From RECM01 sp047921215 (GTDB lineage Bacteria > Bacteroidota > Rhodothermia > Balneolales > Cyclonatronaceae), in NCBI GenBank assembly GCA_047921215.1, contig JBLRWO010000004.1, forward strand, positions 1 through 64,000: a DNA stretch of 64,000 nt. Reading direction: 5' to 3'. How positions within the stretch are numbered: position 1 is the stretch's first letter; each line of letters begins with the position of its first letter. The notes beneath the pieces were generated by a model that saw only the letters and a program-made list of their open reading frames with translations, had not been told where the DNA came from and did not search any database. This document shows, piece by piece, positions 41,713 to 50,689 of this stretch. The translations under genes were made by a program, and so were the position numbers.

Positions 41713-42351
41713 TTAGCGAGGCGTTATGTAGATACGGTTACTACGCAGAGGTTCGCGAAATATTTGATCCTCAATATACATCAGATGTTCTTCCTGGTTC
41801 ACAAAATCAATTTCGCTGGCGTTGATAATGAGTATTGGCGAACGGTCGTAGTGATGAAAAAAGTGGTTGTAGGCATCATTCAGTTCCGACAGGTAGTCGC
41901 TTGAGATATGTTTCTCGTAGCTGCGCCCCCGCTGACGGATATTGTCCTGCAGCCGGTCGACCGTACACTGAATGAATATGACCAGGTCGGGTTTTGCAGA
42001 AATACCACTCATTATGCTGTAGATGCGGTCATACAGGGCAAGTTCGTCGTCGCTGAGGTTGAGTCGGGCAAATATCCGGTCTTTATCGAACAGGTAATCG
42101 GAGATCACCATCTGCTGGAACAGGTCTTTGCTCATCAGGTTTTGCTGCTGCTGGAACCGGCTGGCCAGGAAAGCAAGCTGGGTCTGGAAGGCATAGCGCT
42201 CCCGGTCGGCGTAAAACTTCGGCAGAAAGGGATTGTCCTCAAATTCTTCGAGAACGAGCCTTCCCGAATAACGCTCGGACAGCAAACGTGCCAGTGATGT
42301 TTTTCCGGCTCCGATCACACCCTCTATGGCAATAAAATCGTAGGAATTCAT
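41713..42351 (-). CDS. Deoxynucleoside kinase
   Basis: A 212-aa kinase of the dCK/dGK family, phosphorylating deoxynucleosides for salvage. It has a P-loop IEGVIGAGKTSLARLLSERY, then VLEEFEDNPFLPKFYADRER, the family DRS-like region ISDYLFDKDRIFARLNLSDD, and a lid RLQDNIRQRGRSYEK. Length is typical. Which deoxynucleoside it prefers cannot be told. It sits between folK and the small DUF4834-like gene. Confidence 0.92.
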   Translation of the reverse strand: MNSYDFIAIEGVIGAGKTSLARLLSERYSGRLVLEEFEDNPFLPKFYADRERYAFQTQLAFLASRFQQQQNLMSKDLFQQMVISDYLFDKDRIFARLNLSDDELALYDRIYSIMSGISAKPDLVIFIQCTVDRLQDNIRQRGRSYEKHISSDYLSELNDAYNHFFHHYDRSPILIINASEIDFVNQEEHLMYIEDQIFREPLRSNRIYITPR

Positions 42352-42360
42352 GGATGGAAA

Positions 42361-42849
42361 CTACCAATTCACGCTGCTTTTAGAAACAGATATTTTTGGT
42401 GCGGCATCAATTAATTGGCCAATGGGTGTATGGTCTTCCGGATCGGTGAATCCCGGAAGAATATCACGAAGCGGATAAAGTACAAAAAGACGGTTCCGGT
42501 ACTCGGGATGGGGAATTTTAAGTCCATCCCGGTCATAAACCAGATTGCCACAGACAATAATATCAAGGTCGATAAGGCGGTTCGACCATCTGGCCTTGCC
42601 CATGTCTCTGCCCAGCTTTTTTTCGGATTCCTTTAACCTGGCAAGCAGCTCAACCGGGGGCAGGCTGGTGTGGATCAGGGCGACGGCGTTCAGGAACTCC
42701 CGGTCGGCAATGCCCACGGGCTCGGAGGTGTAGATGGGGGAGAACACGGGTGGTATTTCAGACAAATTCTCCAGAAAAGCCCGCGCCTTTCTGAATGATG
42801 AAGCCATATCATCCAGGTTGGCGCCCAGGCCGATTACGGTCGCTTCCAT
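42361..42849 (-). CDS. folK: 2-amino-4-hydroxy-6-hydroxymethyldihydropteridine pyrophosphokinase
   Basis: A 162-aa HPPK transferring pyrophosphate from ATP to the pterin in folate synthesis. From the ATG at 42849 the protein begins EATVIGLGANLDDM. Motifs include FSPIYTSEPVGIADREFLNA and KLGRDMGKARWSNRLIDLDI. A longer frame to 42912 lies inside folB and is rejected. The first 16 bases overlap the folB end. Confidence 0.95.
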   Translation of the reverse strand: MEATVIGLGANLDDMASSFRKARAFLENLSEIPPVFSPIYTSEPVGIADREFLNAVALIHTSLPPVELLARLKESEKKLGRDMGKARWSNRLIDLDIIVCGNLVYDRDGLKIPHPEYRNRLFVLYPLRDILPGFTDPEDHTPIGQLIDAAPKISVSKSSVNW

Positions 42850-43196
42850 GTGTGTACAATCTCGGTGTAACCGACGGGCGTGCCAATGGCGGGGCTGTAC
42901 TTGCGCACGCAAATTTTCAGATCATCAATACTGGCAAAATTGCGAAGTATCTGTTTGCCGATCTGAGATGCCAGGGTTTCGATCAGGTTGACCGGGGGTC
43001 CGTTCATCACGCTGCCGGCTATATCAGCCAGTTTTCCGTAATCGATGCTCCTGGCCACGTCATCGGTCGAAACGGCCGCGGTGCTGTCGTACTCCAGCTC
43101 AATATCGACTTCGAACCGGTTTCCGGTTATGCGCTCGGATGGAAATACCCCATGCGGGGCGTGATATTGCAGTCCTTTTACCCGAAGAAGCGCCAT
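42834..43196 (-). CDS. folB: Dihydroneopterin aldolase
   Basis: A 120-aa enzyme forming 6-hydroxymethyl-dihydropterin in folate synthesis. The start at 43196 (MALLRVKGLQYHAPHGVFPS) is the family N-terminus. Further motifs are RFEVDIELEYD, SIDYGKLADIAGSVM and LIETLASQIGKQIL. It begins one base after the dnaA stop and overlaps folK by 16 bases, an operon dnaA-folB-folK-dnk. Confidence 0.94.
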   Translation of the reverse strand: MALLRVKGLQYHAPHGVFPSERITGNRFEVDIELEYDSTAAVSTDDVARSIDYGKLADIAGSVMNGPPVNLIETLASQIGKQILRNFASIDDLKICVRKYSPAIGTPVGYTEIVHTWKRP

Positions 43197-43197
43197 T

Positions 43198-44646
43198 TCA
43201 GAGACTTGCCAACTCAATTTTGTGCTGGATGTCCTTAATGATGCGCTGATGTTTGCTGCTGTCTTTAAGCCGTTCCTCAACGGTTGTAATGGCATGGATC
43301 ACTGTAGAGTGATCGCGCCCGCCGAATTGCAATCCGATCGATTTAAGGCTCGATTTGGTCATCTTCTTCGACAGGTACATCGCGATCTGCCGTGCTTCAA
43401 CAATCTCCTGCTTGCGCGTTTTTTCACGCACCTTGTTGGTGTCGATGCCGAAGTAGTCGCAAACATGGTTCTGGATGGCGTCAATATTAATATGGGCCTT
43501 GTTATCCTTGATCATGTCTTTGAGAATGCGCTTGGCCATGGGCAGGTCGATCACATCGATGTTCTGCAGCGAGGAAGTGGCCAGCAGCTTGATGATGGCC
43601 CCCTCCAGGTCGCGGATGCTCGATTTGAAGTTGTGGGCGATGAATTCGAAGATCTCATGGTCGAACTCGATGCCATTGTCGGACGCCTTGTGCTCCAGGA
43701 TGGCATAGCGGGTTTCGTAATCGGGCATCTGCAGGTCGGCAGTAAGCCCCCAGTTGAAACGTGAGATGAGCCGTTCTTCGATGTCGGGGATGTCTTTAGG
43801 TGCGCGGTCGCTGCTCAGAATGATCTGCTTGCCGTCCTGGTGCAGGGTATTGAAGATGTGGAAGAACTCCTCCTGGGTTTTTTCCTTGCCCGAAATGAAC
43901 TGGATGTCGTCAACGATCAGCACATCGATGTTGCGGTAGAACATGGAAAATTCGCTGGCCCGGTTATTCCGTATGGCGTGCACGAAATCGTTGGTAAAGG
44001 TCTCCGACGACAGGTACAGGATCGATTTTTCATCGCCGAAGTCCTGCTTGATTTTGTTGCCGATGCTCTGGGTGAGGTGGGTTTTGCCCAACCCCACACC
44101 ACCGTAAATGAAAAGCGGGTTGAACGAATTCTTTCCGGGATTTTCGGCAATGGCGATGGCCGCTGATCGTGCCAGCCGGTTGCAGTCGCCCTCGATGAAG
44201 CGCTCAAAAACGTAATTTGAATTCAGGTTGGAATCGATCTTGCGTTTCTGGAGCCCGGGAATGACAAACGGATTCTGGATCTGACCGGGGTTGTAATCCG
44301 GGTACGTGGGGATGGAGTATTCCCGCTGGGGCGGTACCGGGCGCTGTGGCAGCCTTACCGACCTGTCCTGTTCATATGAATCATCCGATTTTTCCAAAAC
44401 AACCGAGTACTGAAGTTTACCCTCAGGCCCGATAACCTTCGCAATGGTCGACCGGAGCATATTGTAATAGTGCTCCTCGAGCCATTCATACCAGAACTGA
44501 GAGGGTACCTGTATGGTAAGAACATTATTCTCAAGTTTCACCGGTTTTATGGGTTCGAACCAGGATTTAAACTTCTGATAGTTGATGTTGTCTTTAATTA
44601 TGTGCAGGCATTTTTGCCAGGTTACCTGAGCAGTATCTTCACTCAA
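43198..44646 (-). CDS. dnaA: Chromosomal replication initiator DnaA
   Basis: A 482-aa AAA+ initiator that melts oriC. I choose TTG 44646 (LSEDTAQVTWQKCL): a GGAGG site is eight bases upstream, and the longer frame to 44679 lacks one. Domain I spans about 1-85, a Pro-rich linker about 95-130, and domain III has Walker A GGVGLGKTHLTQSIG, Walker B VDVLIVDDIQFISGKE-like residues and sensor LSSDRAPKDI. Domain IV ends with the box-binding GRDHSTVIHAITTVE. It lies immediately beside the DnaA-box cluster at 44735-45006 and heads the folB/folK operon. Confidence 0.97.
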   Translation of the reverse strand: MSEDTAQVTWQKCLHIIKDNINYQKFKSWFEPIKPVKLENNVLTIQVPSQFWYEWLEEHYYNMLRSTIAKVIGPEGKLQYSVVLEKSDDSYEQDRSVRLPQRPVPPQREYSIPTYPDYNPGQIQNPFVIPGLQKRKIDSNLNSNYVFERFIEGDCNRLARSAAIAIAENPGKNSFNPLFIYGGVGLGKTHLTQSIGNKIKQDFGDEKSILYLSSETFTNDFVHAIRNNRASEFSMFYRNIDVLIVDDIQFISGKEKTQEEFFHIFNTLHQDGKQIILSSDRAPKDIPDIEERLISRFNWGLTADLQMPDYETRYAILEHKASDNGIEFDHEIFEFIAHNFKSSIRDLEGAIIKLLATSSLQNIDVIDLPMAKRILKDMIKDNKAHINIDAIQNHVCDYFGIDTNKVREKTRKQEIVEARQIAMYLSKKMTKSSLKSIGLQFGGRDHSTVIHAITTVEERLKDSSKHQRIIKDIQHKIELASL

Positions 44647-45276
44647 TGCTATTTCCTCCGAATTACGCAAAAGGTGCAATCCTTACATCATATAATGTTA
44701 ATGTTTTCTAATTTTATTTGGAACAGCCCGGGAGTTATCCACAGAGAGCAATCGTTGCCGGCGCGAATCGGTGTGCTAAAATCCGCATTTCTTTTATGGA
44801 AGTCAAAAGAAGTTGAAGACTGTTGCGCACAAGTTATCCACAACAGGGTAGAAATCGCAACATGTTGGCCGGCAGTTATTTAAATGATTTGATAGAAAAT
44901 CATTTTTAAAAGGCCTCATTCCCGCAATGCCATTTTATATTATTGCAGACACTATTTTTCAGATAAGCCAACCGGTCTCTGAAAACTTTTCCACAAATTA
45001 TCCACATTCCCGTATGTGTGCATGGAGTGCTTTCAGACATGCCGGGATATCGGTTTATCAGTCAACGACTTATCCGTGAAAATGCAGTACCGAAGGCAAA
45101 GTTCAGTAATTATGTACTGCCAAAAACATCACTAAAATAAGTCTGGTGAACAGCAATTTTCGGTGTCTGTGTTTTCCAGGACCTGCCCGGGCAGAATGAC
45201 GGCAGAATCATGCACATCAGGGTGTTGCACTCCGGATTATTAAATTATCACTCCCTTAAGATATCTGTTTAACCAT
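44647..45276. other. Probable replication origin oriC
   Basis: A gene-free 630-base region between dnaA and prmC. Three perfect TTATCCACA DnaA boxes lie at 44735-44743, 44834-44842 and 44998-45006, and a near match TTTTCCACA lies at 44987-44995. All are on the plus strand. An AT-rich stretch at about 44874-44965 (with ATTTAAATGATTTGATAG) between the boxes is the likely unwinding element. A partial box TTATCCGTG occurs near 45069. Confidence 0.85.
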
Positions 45277-46167
45277 TTAACGGTTACCGGTAACCGGTAT
45301 CGCCTTTATGAACCGGGGTTTGCTGCTGTAGTCATTGATCAGCGATGTCTCCCACCGCGAATTGTGAAACAACTCAGTGAGTTTCTCCGCATGAAATTCA
45401 CTGAGCTCCAGAAAAAGTACCCCGCCGGGTGCCAGCCATGTAGCGGCCAGGTCTCTGACAGAGGCGTAAACCAGGCCGATATTGTCGTGGAACAGCGCCA
45501 TTGACGGTTCATAGTCTCTGACCTCAATATCGAGGCTGTTTCGTTCACCAGGGGTGATGTAGGGAGGATTGCTCACGATCAGATCGAATGCCGGTTTGGA
45601 TGGTGCCAGGTGCAATCCTGAGAGCGAAGGGTCAAAAAGATCACCATGGGCAAAGCGGACATCCGCCTGGTTGGCCACGGCATTGCCTGCGGCTGTCTTC
45701 AGGGCTTCCGGACTGATGTCTATTCCGGTTACATCCCAGCCGGGCTGTTCTTTTTTGATGGCAATGGCAATACACCCGCTTCCGGTACCGATATCGAGCA
45801 CCCTGCATTCGGGCCGTTTACCTCCCCATTGCAAAACCAGTTCGACCAGTTGTTCGGTTTCCGGCCTTGGTATGAGAACTGATGGGTTAACATCAATCCG
45901 GCAATTGTAAAAATCGGTGTGCCCGGTTATATACTGTAACGGCTCATGGCACGCCCTGCGCTGAACAAGTCCCCTGAGTATTTCCAACTCCGTTTTGCTT
46001 AGCGGACGGTCGAAAGACAGGTACAGATCCAGTCTTTTGCATACAAGAACGTGGGAAAGCAGCCATTCGATGCTGAGACGTGGCTGATTAATGCGCCTGG
46101 AGCTGAAAAAATCGGTACCCCATTCCAGCATGGACAGCACAGTCCAGACATCAGGTTTGAAAGACAT
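45277..46167 (-). CDS. prmC: Release-factor glutamine methyltransferase
   Basis: A 296-aa methyltransferase modifying the GGQ glutamine of RF1/RF2. The N-terminal helical domain contains RLSIEWLLSHVL and QRRACHEPLQYITGHTDFYN. The SAM motif is VLDIGTGSGCIAIAIKKE and the catalytic motif FDLIVSNPPYIT. Length is normal. A gene of unknown function (46173) precedes it by five bases. Confidence 0.95.
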   Translation of the reverse strand: MSFKPDVWTVLSMLEWGTDFFSSRRINQPRLSIEWLLSHVLVCKRLDLYLSFDRPLSKTELEILRGLVQRRACHEPLQYITGHTDFYNCRIDVNPSVLIPRPETEQLVELVLQWGGKRPECRVLDIGTGSGCIAIAIKKEQPGWDVTGIDISPEALKTAAGNAVANQADVRFAHGDLFDPSLSGLHLAPSKPAFDLIVSNPPYITPGERNSLDIEVRDYEPSMALFHDNIGLVYASVRDLAATWLAPGGVLFLELSEFHAEKLTELFHNSRWETSLINDYSSKPRFIKAIPVTGNR

Positions 46168-46172
46168 CCGGT

Positions 46173-46565
46173 TTACTGATCTTCTTCGGGTTCAACCACT
46201 TTGTGTTCCTGAATCGACAGGCCGTGACGGTTGGAAAAATCAACGAGAAATTCGTAGATAGTTTCCTGTATTTGTGGTTCATTCGGTTCAATGCCCACCA
46301 TGCTGCCACGAAAACCGGTGCGGCCACCCGTTACGTAGAGGATAACCTTCACACTCGTTTCGGATGTCTCCAGTATCAGGTTGATGGTGGTACTCGAGTT
46401 CAGCAGCTTGTTATGCTCTTCATAGATATTGACCTGGACGGAATCGTGACCGTTGTGGCTGTAGCGATAGGCGTGCAGAGGTTTGGTCTCTTCCGTAATG
46501 AGTTCCGATATACGCTTGAGGGTTTCTGCAGGGCCGTAAATAATAAATTTTCTGTAACTGTTCAT
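46173..46565 (-). CDS. Hypothetical 130-aa protein
   Basis: I do not recognise a family. The protein is cytoplasmic and alpha/beta, with a beta-rich middle (TTINLILETSETSVKVILYV) and an acidic end (VVEPEEDQ). It is transcribed with prmC (five-base gap), so it may share its control. Confidence 0.65.
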   Translation of the reverse strand: MNSYRKFIIYGPAETLKRISELITEETKPLHAYRYSHNGHDSVQVNIYEEHNKLLNSSTTINLILETSETSVKVILYVTGGRTGFRGSMVGIEPNEPQIQETIYEFLVDFSNRHGLSIQEHKVVEPEEDQ

Positions 46566-46737
46566 ACGTAAGATAGTTGAATGTCGTTCTATAGGTGTTT
46601 CCGTGCTCTTTCCGGTTCAGGCAGAGGGAATATAAGACTGCTGATGAGGATCGCAAGCGTCCGGATGAAATTTTTAGCTGATTATTTCGGTTTAATTAAT
46701 TAGTATCATAACAAATGACTATAACCCCTGTAGCAGG

Positions 46738-47523
46738 ATGAAACACTCAATCGCCCTATTTTTCATAGTAACTGCCTTTGTGCTTACGTCCTTTTTTGTG
46801 CCGTCTGCCCATGCACAATTTGAGGTTTCAGAGCCGGAAGTGATTACGGATGTCGTTGTGCAGACACCGTTTAAGTCCGGTCTTAAGAACGGCCTCACCT
46901 TAAATTTGTTGCTCACCGACTTTGGATTTGGTGTGGGGGGGCAGTACCGCAGGGTTCTCGGTAACTATACAGATGCCATTCTGGATGCAAATATTTCAGT
47001 TCTGAGGGATGTGAAAGAGCAGACCTTTGTCAATTTCTTCGGGCAGCAAACAACCCCGAACAAGTATAACAGGATACTCAGTTTCCCAATAAATGCAGGA
47101 CTTCGGCACAGGTTTTTTGCCGAATCAATCAAAGATAACTTCCGTTTCTACGTACTCGGCGCTGCCGGTCCGGTTGCAGCTTTCATCTATCCCTATTTTG
47201 ACGATAGCCGCGGACTTGGTGTAAGGCTTCCCGACCAGTTTGTATATGATGTATTCGATGGATGGAGCGAGGGCTACTGGGACTGGGGATTTAATGGAAA
47301 GGTTGCATTGGGAATAGACCTTGGGAGTAATTTCCGCAATGTGAGCAGTATTGAAATGGGATACCATATGAATTACTTCCCGGGTGGCATACAGGTCATG
47401 GAGCCCAATTCCTTTGAATTTGTATCGGAAAATGAGATCAGAGTCATTGAAGGTGGCGGATTCGACAGGCAGAATTTTTTCGGTACCGTCATGATCAAAT
47501 TCATGTTCGGCGGTATGTGGTAA
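46738..47523 (+). CDS. Hypothetical outer-membrane beta-barrel-like protein
   Basis: A 261-aa exported protein. A signal peptide covers residues 1-27 (FFIVTAFVLTSFFVPSAHA), then alternating hydrophobic strands such as NGLTLNLLLTDFGFGVGGQY and FRFYVLGAAGPVAAFIY, and a C-terminus TVMIKFMFGGMW with a terminal aromatic residue. That suggests an outer-membrane barrel of 8-10 strands. No family is recognised. It stands alone and converges on the HAD gene. Confidence 0.75.
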   Translation: MKHSIALFFIVTAFVLTSFFVPSAHAQFEVSEPEVITDVVVQTPFKSGLKNGLTLNLLLTDFGFGVGGQYRRVLGNYTDAILDANISVLRDVKEQTFVNFFGQQTTPNKYNRILSFPINAGLRHRFFAESIKDNFRFYVLGAAGPVAAFIYPYFDDSRGLGVRLPDQFVYDVFDGWSEGYWDWGFNGKVALGIDLGSNFRNVSSIEMGYHMNYFPGGIQVMEPNSFEFVSENEIRVIEGGGFDRQNFFGTVMIKFMFGGMW

Positions 47524-47646
47524 GAAGACCACGATTTGGTTGTGGTTTAATCGCTGATAATACATGAACCGGGCGGAATCAGCCGTTTATCCGATATAAG
47601 AAAGTTAGTCCGGGAAGAAATTGGTGAGAGACGGTTGCCGGACCGT

Positions 47647-48468
47647 TTATTGTATATTGCCGCCTACCTGCTCTAAACAGGCTTTTATCCATTTTTCCGG
47701 CTGATGCAGCCCGTCAAGCAACAGATCGGGCTGATGCTGGGCCAGATCGTTCCGTCTGTAGTGACCAGTTGCAACGGCAACCGCATGCAGCCCTGCATGC
47801 CTGGCACATCCGATGTCACGTGGGGTATCCCCGATTACAACCAGCCTCGAAGGATCTACCCGTTGTCCGTACCAGGTCTTTGAAAGCTCAACGGCCCTTA
47901 TGGCAAGTCTGTTCCGGTCGGTATCGTCACACCCGAACGATCCGCGGCTGAAATACCGGTCAAGACCGGCGCGGTTCAGCTTCACAAAAGCTGTTTCCCT
48001 GAAATTACCCGTAAGCAGTGCAATGGGGATGTCGTTATTGATGCAGTAATCGATCGATTCAAGCACGCCGTCAAAAACTGTGACGTGTTCAGGCTGCAGC
48101 TCGCTGTTAAGCTGTTCAATGTATATTGATTTCAGCGTATCGTACTGTTGTTCGATACGGGTGTTCATGTCCGGTTGCGGGAAGCCGTTACCGGCCGGGG
48201 TATTATCAGGCATGGTGCCTTCAGCGCGTGCGGCAAATGCTTCAGGGTCTGTTCGATGGAGGTTGCTGGAATGTTCATGTCTATTAACTATCGAAAGAAA
48301 GATATCCCTGTCAGTCCGGCCGGCAAATGTGGAGTGATCAAGGTCGGCAGCACCAATACCGGCCGAGGCGAGACACCGCTGAATAAAAGGTCTTGAAAAA
48401 TCTTTTTTAACCGAGAGCAGTGTACCATCGATATCAAAAAGGAATACGGGTTTTAAGGATGCATGCAT
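47647..48468 (-). CDS. HAD-family hydrolase, phosphoglycolate-phosphatase-like
   Basis: A 273-aa HAD phosphatase. Motif I FLFDIDGTLLSV is at the N-terminus, motif II is IALLTGNFRETAF, motif III Lys lies near VELSKTWYG and motif IV is VVIGDTPRDIGCARHAG. A cap of about 120 residues lies between I and II and is longer than in PGPases, with a Ser/Thr/Asn-rich insert. The exact substrate is unknown. The gene is convergent with the barrel gene. Confidence 0.85.
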   Translation of the reverse strand: MHASLKPVFLFDIDGTLLSVKKDFSRPFIQRCLASAGIGAADLDHSTFAGRTDRDIFLSIVNRHEHSSNLHRTDPEAFAARAEGTMPDNTPAGNGFPQPDMNTRIEQQYDTLKSIYIEQLNSELQPEHVTVFDGVLESIDYCINNDIPIALLTGNFRETAFVKLNRAGLDRYFSRGSFGCDDTDRNRLAIRAVELSKTWYGQRVDPSRLVVIGDTPRDIGCARHAGLHAVAVATGHYRRNDLAQHQPDLLLDGLHQPEKWIKACLEQVGGNIQ

Positions 48469-48668
48469 GAGTACTTGAATAGTCGGTTAAAAAGAATAAA
48501 CGGGATACAGCGGTTCGCGCGGTGGTAGCATGTTCAAATTAACAAAATAAAAAGATTCATCATTCAGGGCGAAAAGTAGATGAAATACAGCCGATTTCAT
48601 TTACAGATGAGGGGAATATATCGTACCTTATGCCCGAACCGAAAGGTATATAAACCAAGGAAATTATT

Positions 48669-49955
48669 ATGGCTATAATTGAAGATGTAATCGCGCGTCA
48701 GATTTTCGATTCGAGAGGAAATCCGACCATTGAAGTAGATGTTATTCTCGACGACGAAACCATGGGAAGGGCAGCAGTACCCTCCGGTGCTTCCACTGGC
48801 GAACATGAAGCTGTGGAACTCAGGGACAATATTAAAGATCGCTATCACGGCAAGGGCGTAATGCAGGCTGTCACGAACGTGAACGATACGATTGCCGATG
48901 AAATCATCGGAATGAATGTTCTGAACCAGGTTGAACTCGACAACTTTCTGATAGAGCTCGACGGAACCGAAAACAAGGGGAACCTGGGTGCCAACGCCAT
49001 CCTGGGGGTTTCGCTTGCAGCTGCCGATGCCGGTGCCAACCTGCTCGGACTACCGCTCTACCGCTATGTAGGCGGCGTGAACGCCAAACTGCTTCCGCTG
49101 CCGATGATGAATATCATTAACGGGGGCTCTCACGCCGATAACAATGTGGACCTGCAGGAATTCATGATCATGCCAGCGGGTGCCGAGAGCTTTACCGATG
49201 CCATCCGCATGGGCAGTGAAATTTTTCACCATCTCAAAAAAGTACTCTCGGGCAAAGGCTACAACACCGCTGTCGGCGACGAAGGCGGATTCGCACCCAA
49301 CCTTAAATCGAATGAAGAGGCCGTCGAAGTGATCCTGGCTGCCATCGAAAACGCAGGTTACAAGCCCGGCGACGATGTGCTGATCGCCCTCGATCCTGCT
49401 GCATCCGAATTCTATAACGCCGAAAGCGGCCTGTATGAATTCCGCTGGAGCGACGGCTCAAAACGCGATGCCGACGAAATGGTCGAATACTGGAAAAACT
49501 GGGCCGGTAAATACCCGATCATCTCCATCGAAGATGGCATGGCTGAAAACGACTGGGAAGGATGGAGCAAGCTCACCGAAGCCCTGGGCGGGAAAATCCA
49601 ACTGGTTGGTGATGACCTGTTTGTTACCAATACCAGGATTCTGGCTCGTGGTATCGAAGAGGGTGTGGCCAATTCCATCCTGATCAAGGTGAACCAGATT
49701 GGTACCCTCACCGAAACGCTCGATGCTATCGAGATGGCTCATAAAAACGGATATACTGCGGTCATTTCGCATCGCTCCGGCGAAACCGAGGACACAACGA
49801 TTGCAGACCTGGCCGTGGCCACTAATGCGGGTCAGATCAAAACCGGTTCCATGAGCCGTTCCGACCGTATGGCCAAGTACAACCAGCTTCTGCGCATTGA
49901 AGAGATGCTGGGCGAGCAGGCTGTATTCCTGGGCCGTGACGTGTTCGGTTTCTGA
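48669..49955 (+). CDS. eno: Enolase
   Basis: A 428-aa glycolytic enzyme converting 2-phosphoglycerate to phosphoenolpyruvate. It shows IEDVIARQIFDSRGNPTIEV, PSGASTGEHEAVELRD, the metal and catalytic residues in GDEGGFAPNLKSNEEA, SIEDGMAENDWEGW, LVGDDLFVTN, LIKVNQIGTLTETLDAI and VISHRSGETEDTTIADLAVA. Length is normal. AAGGAAATT stands before the ATG. It ends at a strong terminator, so it is a single-gene transcript. Confidence 0.98.
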   Translation: MAIIEDVIARQIFDSRGNPTIEVDVILDDETMGRAAVPSGASTGEHEAVELRDNIKDRYHGKGVMQAVTNVNDTIADEIIGMNVLNQVELDNFLIELDGTENKGNLGANAILGVSLAAADAGANLLGLPLYRYVGGVNAKLLPLPMMNIINGGSHADNNVDLQEFMIMPAGAESFTDAIRMGSEIFHHLKKVLSGKGYNTAVGDEGGFAPNLKSNEEAVEVILAAIENAGYKPGDDVLIALDPAASEFYNAESGLYEFRWSDGSKRDADEMVEYWKNWAGKYPIISIEDGMAENDWEGWSKLTEALGGKIQLVGDDLFVTNTRILARGIEEGVANSILIKVNQIGTLTETLDAIEMAHKNGYTAVISHRSGETEDTTIADLAVATNAGQIKTGSMSRSDRMAKYNQLLRIEEMLGEQAVFLGRDVFGF

Positions 49956-49981
49956 CAGGTTTATCAAGATTGTGAGCATCA

Positions 49982-50013
49982 AATGGCCGCTCGTATAAGC
50001 GGCCATTTTTTTT
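49982..50013 (+). terminator. Rho-independent terminator of eno
   Basis: AATGGCCGCT (49982-49991) pairs perfectly with AGCGGCCATT (49998-50007) around six bases, and six more T residues follow. Confidence 0.93.
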
Positions 50014-50054
50014 GTATCAGATAGGATAGGATCAGACTGGATGGATCTGTCTGG

Positions 50055-50096
50055 ATGTGATCAGATGGATGTGATCAGATGGATGTGATCAGATGG
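50055..50096. repeat. Three perfect copies of a 14-bp unit after eno
   Basis: ATGTGATCAGATGG repeats three times without change, with degenerate relatives (GGATAGGATCAGACTGG) on both sides. It shares TGATCAGA with the 15-bp repeat at 33076. It is not a CRISPR: units are adjacent with no spacers. Confidence 0.9.
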
Positions 50097-50267
50097 TATG
50101 GATCAGACCGGATAGATTCGCCGGGACTTACCAGATAGTTTCAACCTCCGTCTGTCCGTATTGACATAGCAGCACGTATCAACTAAATTCTCATGAACCA
50201 TTCTCTTCCGTGCCTTTATGGATTGCACGGTTTTGATTCACTCTAAAGGATAATTTCTCTTCATCTT

Positions 50268-50522
50268 ATGAATATATATGTAGGCAACCTTGCCTGGAAA
50301 GCGACCGACCAGGACCTTGAAGAACTTTTCCGCAATTTTGGCGAAGTCGACAAAGCGTTTGTAATACGCGACCGTAACACAAAACGCTCAAAAGGGTTTG
50401 GATTTATTGAAATGGCCAATGAAAGTGCAGCCAAAGCTGCCATCGATGCCCTGAACAACACCATTTTTATGGATCGCACACTTGTGGTTAATGAAGCCAA
50501 ACCCAAGGAGGAACAGGAATAA
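50268..50522 (+). CDS. RRM RNA-binding protein
   Basis: An 84-aa single RNA-recognition-motif protein like those in cyanobacteria and Bacteroidota. RNP2 is IYVGNL (residues 3-8) and RNP1 is KGFGFIEM (about 43-50), with the typical beta-alpha-beta-beta-alpha-beta order. The C-terminus is a short KPKEEQE tail. It probably binds RNA in the cold or in stress; that is inference. A terminator follows. Confidence 0.95.
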   Translation: MNIYVGNLAWKATDQDLEELFRNFGEVDKAFVIRDRNTKRSKGFGFIEMANESAAKAAIDALNNTIFMDRTLVVNEAKPKEEQE

Positions 50523-50544
50523 TAAACCCTGCTCCGGATTTAAC

Positions 50545-50573
50545 GGCCGGTATCTTCGGAACCGGCCTTTTTT
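50545..50573 (+). terminator. Terminator of the RRM gene
   Basis: GGCCGGT (50545-50551) pairs with ACCGGCC (50561-50567) around nine bases and six T residues follow. Confidence 0.9.
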
Positions 50574-50689
50574 GTTTCAGTAACTTTCCGGACGACAGCT
50601 CATTACAAAAGGCAGTTATCCGCATAACGGTTTTTATCTTCATCCCGGTCTTTCGCCCCCGCGACGCGGGCACATCCCCCTTTTAACTC

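Noticed and set aside
47526..47550. Terminator after the barrel gene
   Set aside because: Only a 5-bp stem (ACCAC/GTGGT) with three T residues; too weak to call.
50055..50096. CRISPR array
   Set aside because: Units are 14 bp and directly adjacent with no unique spacers, and no cas genes are in the window.
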